A stretch of DNA of 64,000 bases, from assembly GCF_002056295.1 (NCBI RefSeq), contig NZ_CP020100.1, positions 1,139,501 to 1,203,500 of the forward strand, read 5' to 3'. Positions within the stretch are counted from its first letter, which is position 1. Every line of letters begins with the position of its first letter. The notes under the pieces are model-generated. The model saw nothing but the letters and a program-made list of their open reading frames with translations, did not search any database and was not told the DNA's origin. The DNA comes from Halopseudomonas phragmitis. Lineage in GTDB: Bacteria > Pseudomonadota > Gammaproteobacteria > Pseudomonadales > Pseudomonadaceae. A program made the position numbers and the translations under genes. This document shows positions 62,042 through 64,000 of the stretch, one piece after another.

Positions 62042-64000
62042 ATGTTCGCCCCAGCCAATCAAGCCCATTTCAGCCTGACCCTCGACGGCCTCGACCACGA
62101 CTTCAAGGTCCTGGCCTTTACCGCCCGCGAGGCCATCAGCCAGTGCTACCGCATCGAGCTGCAACTGGTCAGCGAACAGCCCGACATCGACCTCGAAGCC
62201 CTGTTGCAGCACAGCGCCTGGCTGGACCTGGGCAACGGCAGCGGCCTGCACGGGCTGATCCACCACGCCGCCGTCAGCGAATCCGGCCAGCGCCTGACCC
62301 GCTACCAGCTGGAACTGGTACCGCACCTGCACTACCTCGGCCTGCGCCACAACCAGCGCATCTTCCAGCACCTGAGCGTGCCCGAGATCATCGCCCGGAT
62401 CCTGCCCGAACACGGCATCCAGTCCGACGCCTGGCAGTTCCAGCTCTGCAGCGATTACCCGGCCCGCGAGTACTGCACCCAATACGACGAAAGCGACCTG
62501 CACTTCATCCAGCGCCTGTGTGAAGAAGAAGGCATCCACTACCACTTCCGCCACACCCAGGACGGCCACCTGCTGGTGTTCGGCGACGACCAGACCGGCT
62601 TCCCGCGCCTGGCCCCCACGGGTTTTGATCAAGGCAACGGCATGGTCGCCGACGACCCGGTAGTCAAACGCTTCGGCCTGCGCCTGGAAACCCGCAGCAG
62701 CCGGGTCAGCCGCCGCGACTACGACCACCAGAAAGCCCGCCTGCTGCTCGAAAGCGAAGCCCGCAGCGAACACCTGCCGGACCTGGAAGACTACGACTAC
62801 CCCGGCCGCTTCACAGACCGCGAGCGCGGCAAACACTTGGCCCGCCGCGCCCTCGAACGCCATCGCAGCGACTACCGCCAGGCCAGCGGCGACAGCGACC
62901 AGCCGAGCCTGCGCAGCGGCCACTTCCTCGAACTCGAAGGCCACCCCACCCAAAGCTGGAACGACCTCTGGCTGATCACCGCCATCCAGCATCAGGGCAA
63001 ACAACCCCAGGTACTGGAAGAGTCGATTACCAGTGACACCCAGAACAACCAGAATAACCCAAACGACTCAGACGACTTCACCCAAGGCTACCGCAACCAC
63101 TTCACCGCCACCCCCTGGGACATCGCCTGGCGCCCGGCCCTGAACCACCCCAAACCCAAGGTCCTCGGCCAACAAACCGCCGTAGTCACCGGCCCGGAAG
63201 GCGAAGACATCCACTGCGACAGTGAGGGCCGGATCAAGGTCCAGTTTCACTGGGACCGCGAAGGCCAGGCCGACGCCAACACCAGTTGCTGGCTACGGGT
63301 CGCCAGCAGCTGGGCCGGCAACGGCTGGGGCGCCGTGACCATCCCCAGGGTCGGCATGGAAGTCTTGGTCAGCTTCCTCGAAGGCGACCCCGACCAACCG
63401 CTGGTCTCCGGCTGCCTGTACAACAGCGCCCACCCGGTGCCCTATGAGCTGCCCGAACACAAAACCCGCAGCCTGTTCAAAAGCCTCTCCAGCCCTGGTG
63501 GCAACGGCTTCAACGAACTGCGGATCGAAGACAAGGCCGGACAGGAACAGATCTTTATCCACGCCCAGCGCGACTGGGACCAGGACATCGAGCATGACCA
63601 GAAGATCCGCGTCGGCCACGAACGTCACGAACGCATCGAAGCCAACCGCTACAGCGAAAACCTGGCCGAAGAACACCACACCACCCACGCCGACCGAAAG
63701 ACCGAGATCAAGGCCGACGATCATCTGACCGTGGCCAACAGTCAGCACGTCAAGCTGGGCACCGCCCAACTGACCAAAGCCGGCCGAGAAATCCACCTCA
63801 AGGCCGGGCAGAAAATGGTCATCGAAGCCGGTAGCGAACTGACTCTCAGCGCCGGCGGCAGCTTCATCCACATCAGCCCCGCCGGCATCAGCCTCAGCGG
63901 CCCCGGCATCAAACTCAATGCCGGCGGCAGCCCCGGCAAGGGCAGTGGCGCGGCGCCGAAGTTGCCGGGGGATGTTGTGGCGGCTGAGGTGGAAGAGGGG
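62042..64000 (+). CDS. vgrG: Type VI secretion spike protein VgrG, C-terminus cut by window end
   Basis: The trimeric spike at the tip of the Hcp tube. The first 653 codons are present. The gp27-like base domain runs to about residue 380 ([22 protein letters not shown] is typical). An OB-fold gp5 domain follows ([59 protein letters not shown]). The needle region includes [19 protein letters not shown], and a repeated [15 protein letters not shown] beta-helix comes next. Around residue 635 a Gly/Ser-rich stretch begins and may lead to an effector or adaptor segment outside the window. AAGGA precedes the ATG. Confidence 0.95.
   Translation, partial: MFAPANQAHFSLTLDGLDHDFKVLAFTAREAISQCYRIELQLVSEQPDIDLEALLQHSAWLDLGNGSGLHGLIHHAAVSESGQRLTRYQLELVPHLHYLGLRHNQRIFQHLSVPEIIARILPEHGIQSDAWQFQLCSDYPAREYCTQYDESDLHFIQRLCEEEGIHYHFRHTQDGHLLVFGDDQTGFPRLAPTGFDQGNGMVADDPVVKRFGLRLETRSSRVSRRDYDHQKARLLLESEARSEHLPDLEDYDYPGRFTDRERGKHLARRALERHRSDYRQASGDSDQPSLRSGHFLELEGHPTQSWNDLWLITAIQHQGKQPQVLEESITSDTQNNQNNPNDSDDFTQGYRNHFTATPWDIAWRPALNHPKPKVLGQQTAVVTGPEGEDIHCDSEGRIKVQFHWDREGQADANTSCWLRVASSWAGNGWGAVTIPRVGMEVLVSFLEGDPDQPLVSGCLYNSAHPVPYELPEHKTRSLFKSLSSPGGNGFNELRIEDKAGQEQIFIHAQRDWDQDIEHDQKIRVGHERHERIEANRYSENLAEEHHTTHADRKTEIKADDHLTVANSQHVKLGTAQLTKAGREIHLKAGQKMVIEAGSELTLSAGGSFIHISPAGISLSGPGIKLNAGGSPGKGSGAAPKLPGDVVAAEVEEG

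Noticed and set aside
60956..63004. A 682-codon open frame on the minus strand across mutM, hcp and vgrG
   Set aside because: Antisense to three well-supported genes, low-complexity hydrophobic translation typical of the reverse frame of GC-rich genes, and it runs through a sigma-54 promoter and terminator hairpins.

Overview
The window looks like chromosome of a gammaproteobacterium of the Pseudomonas / Halopseudomonas kind. This is an inference from the high GC content, the gene order algC-dut-coaBC-radC-rpmB-rpmG, a DesB-type desaturase, several GGDEF/EAL proteins, ANR-type boxes and a sigma-54 promoter in front of hcp. No rRNA operon, prophage or insertion sequence was seen.

Layout. 1-9.6 kb: housekeeping genes (algC cut by the window edge, dut, coaBC, radC, rpmB, rpmG), a secreted M23 peptidase, a desaturase and a PAS-GGDEF-EAL protein. 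9.7-23.3 kb: a complete type I-E CRISPR-Cas locus (cas3, cse1, cse2, cas7, cas5, cas6e, cas1, cas2) with a KilA-N-domain gene inserted in frame with the operon between cas6e and cas1. A short leader follows, then an array of 65 full repeats plus a truncated 66th. Just past the array lie a tRNA-like cloverleaf and a terminator. 23.6-39.1 kb: a retropepsin-like protein, a three-gene 2-oxo acid dehydrogenase operon (E1 alpha, E1 beta, E2, no E3), two convergent c-di-GMP genes that both carry an ANR/FNR-type box, apbE, uppP, mgtE, a U32 tRNA-modification protein, a cyclase-family enzyme and a chemoreceptor.

39.1-60.3 kb is mostly acyl-CoA metabolism. It holds a TAXI-type TRAP transporter, etfBA, two acyl-CoA dehydrogenases, a bifunctional hydratase/3-hydroxyacyl-CoA dehydrogenase, an IclR regulator, a CoA ligase, a crotonase, thioesterases, a 3-oxoadipyl-CoA-type thiolase and a PaaH-like dehydrogenase. 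A 17-bp dyad close to GTTTCGC-NNN-GCGAAAT lies upstream of four separate units (transporter, hydratase/dehydrogenase operon, CoA ligase, PaaH-like/thiolase pair), and the IclR gene sits in the middle. The simplest reading is one regulon that imports an organic acid, activates it to CoA, and oxidises it with electrons passed to ETF. The gene set resembles pim/paa-type dicarboxylate or fatty-acid degradation. Two blocks of tandemly repeated REP-like sequence interrupt this region.

60.3-64 kb: mutM, an intergenic region with related hairpins, then hcp behind a sigma-54 promoter and the first 653 codons of vgrG (type VI secretion), cut by the window end.

The most unusual items are the KilA-N gene inside the cas operon with a 32-bp perfect palindrome in its coding sequence, the tRNA-like element at the end of the array, the shared IclR-type operator, and the paired ANR-type promoters of the two c-di-GMP genes.
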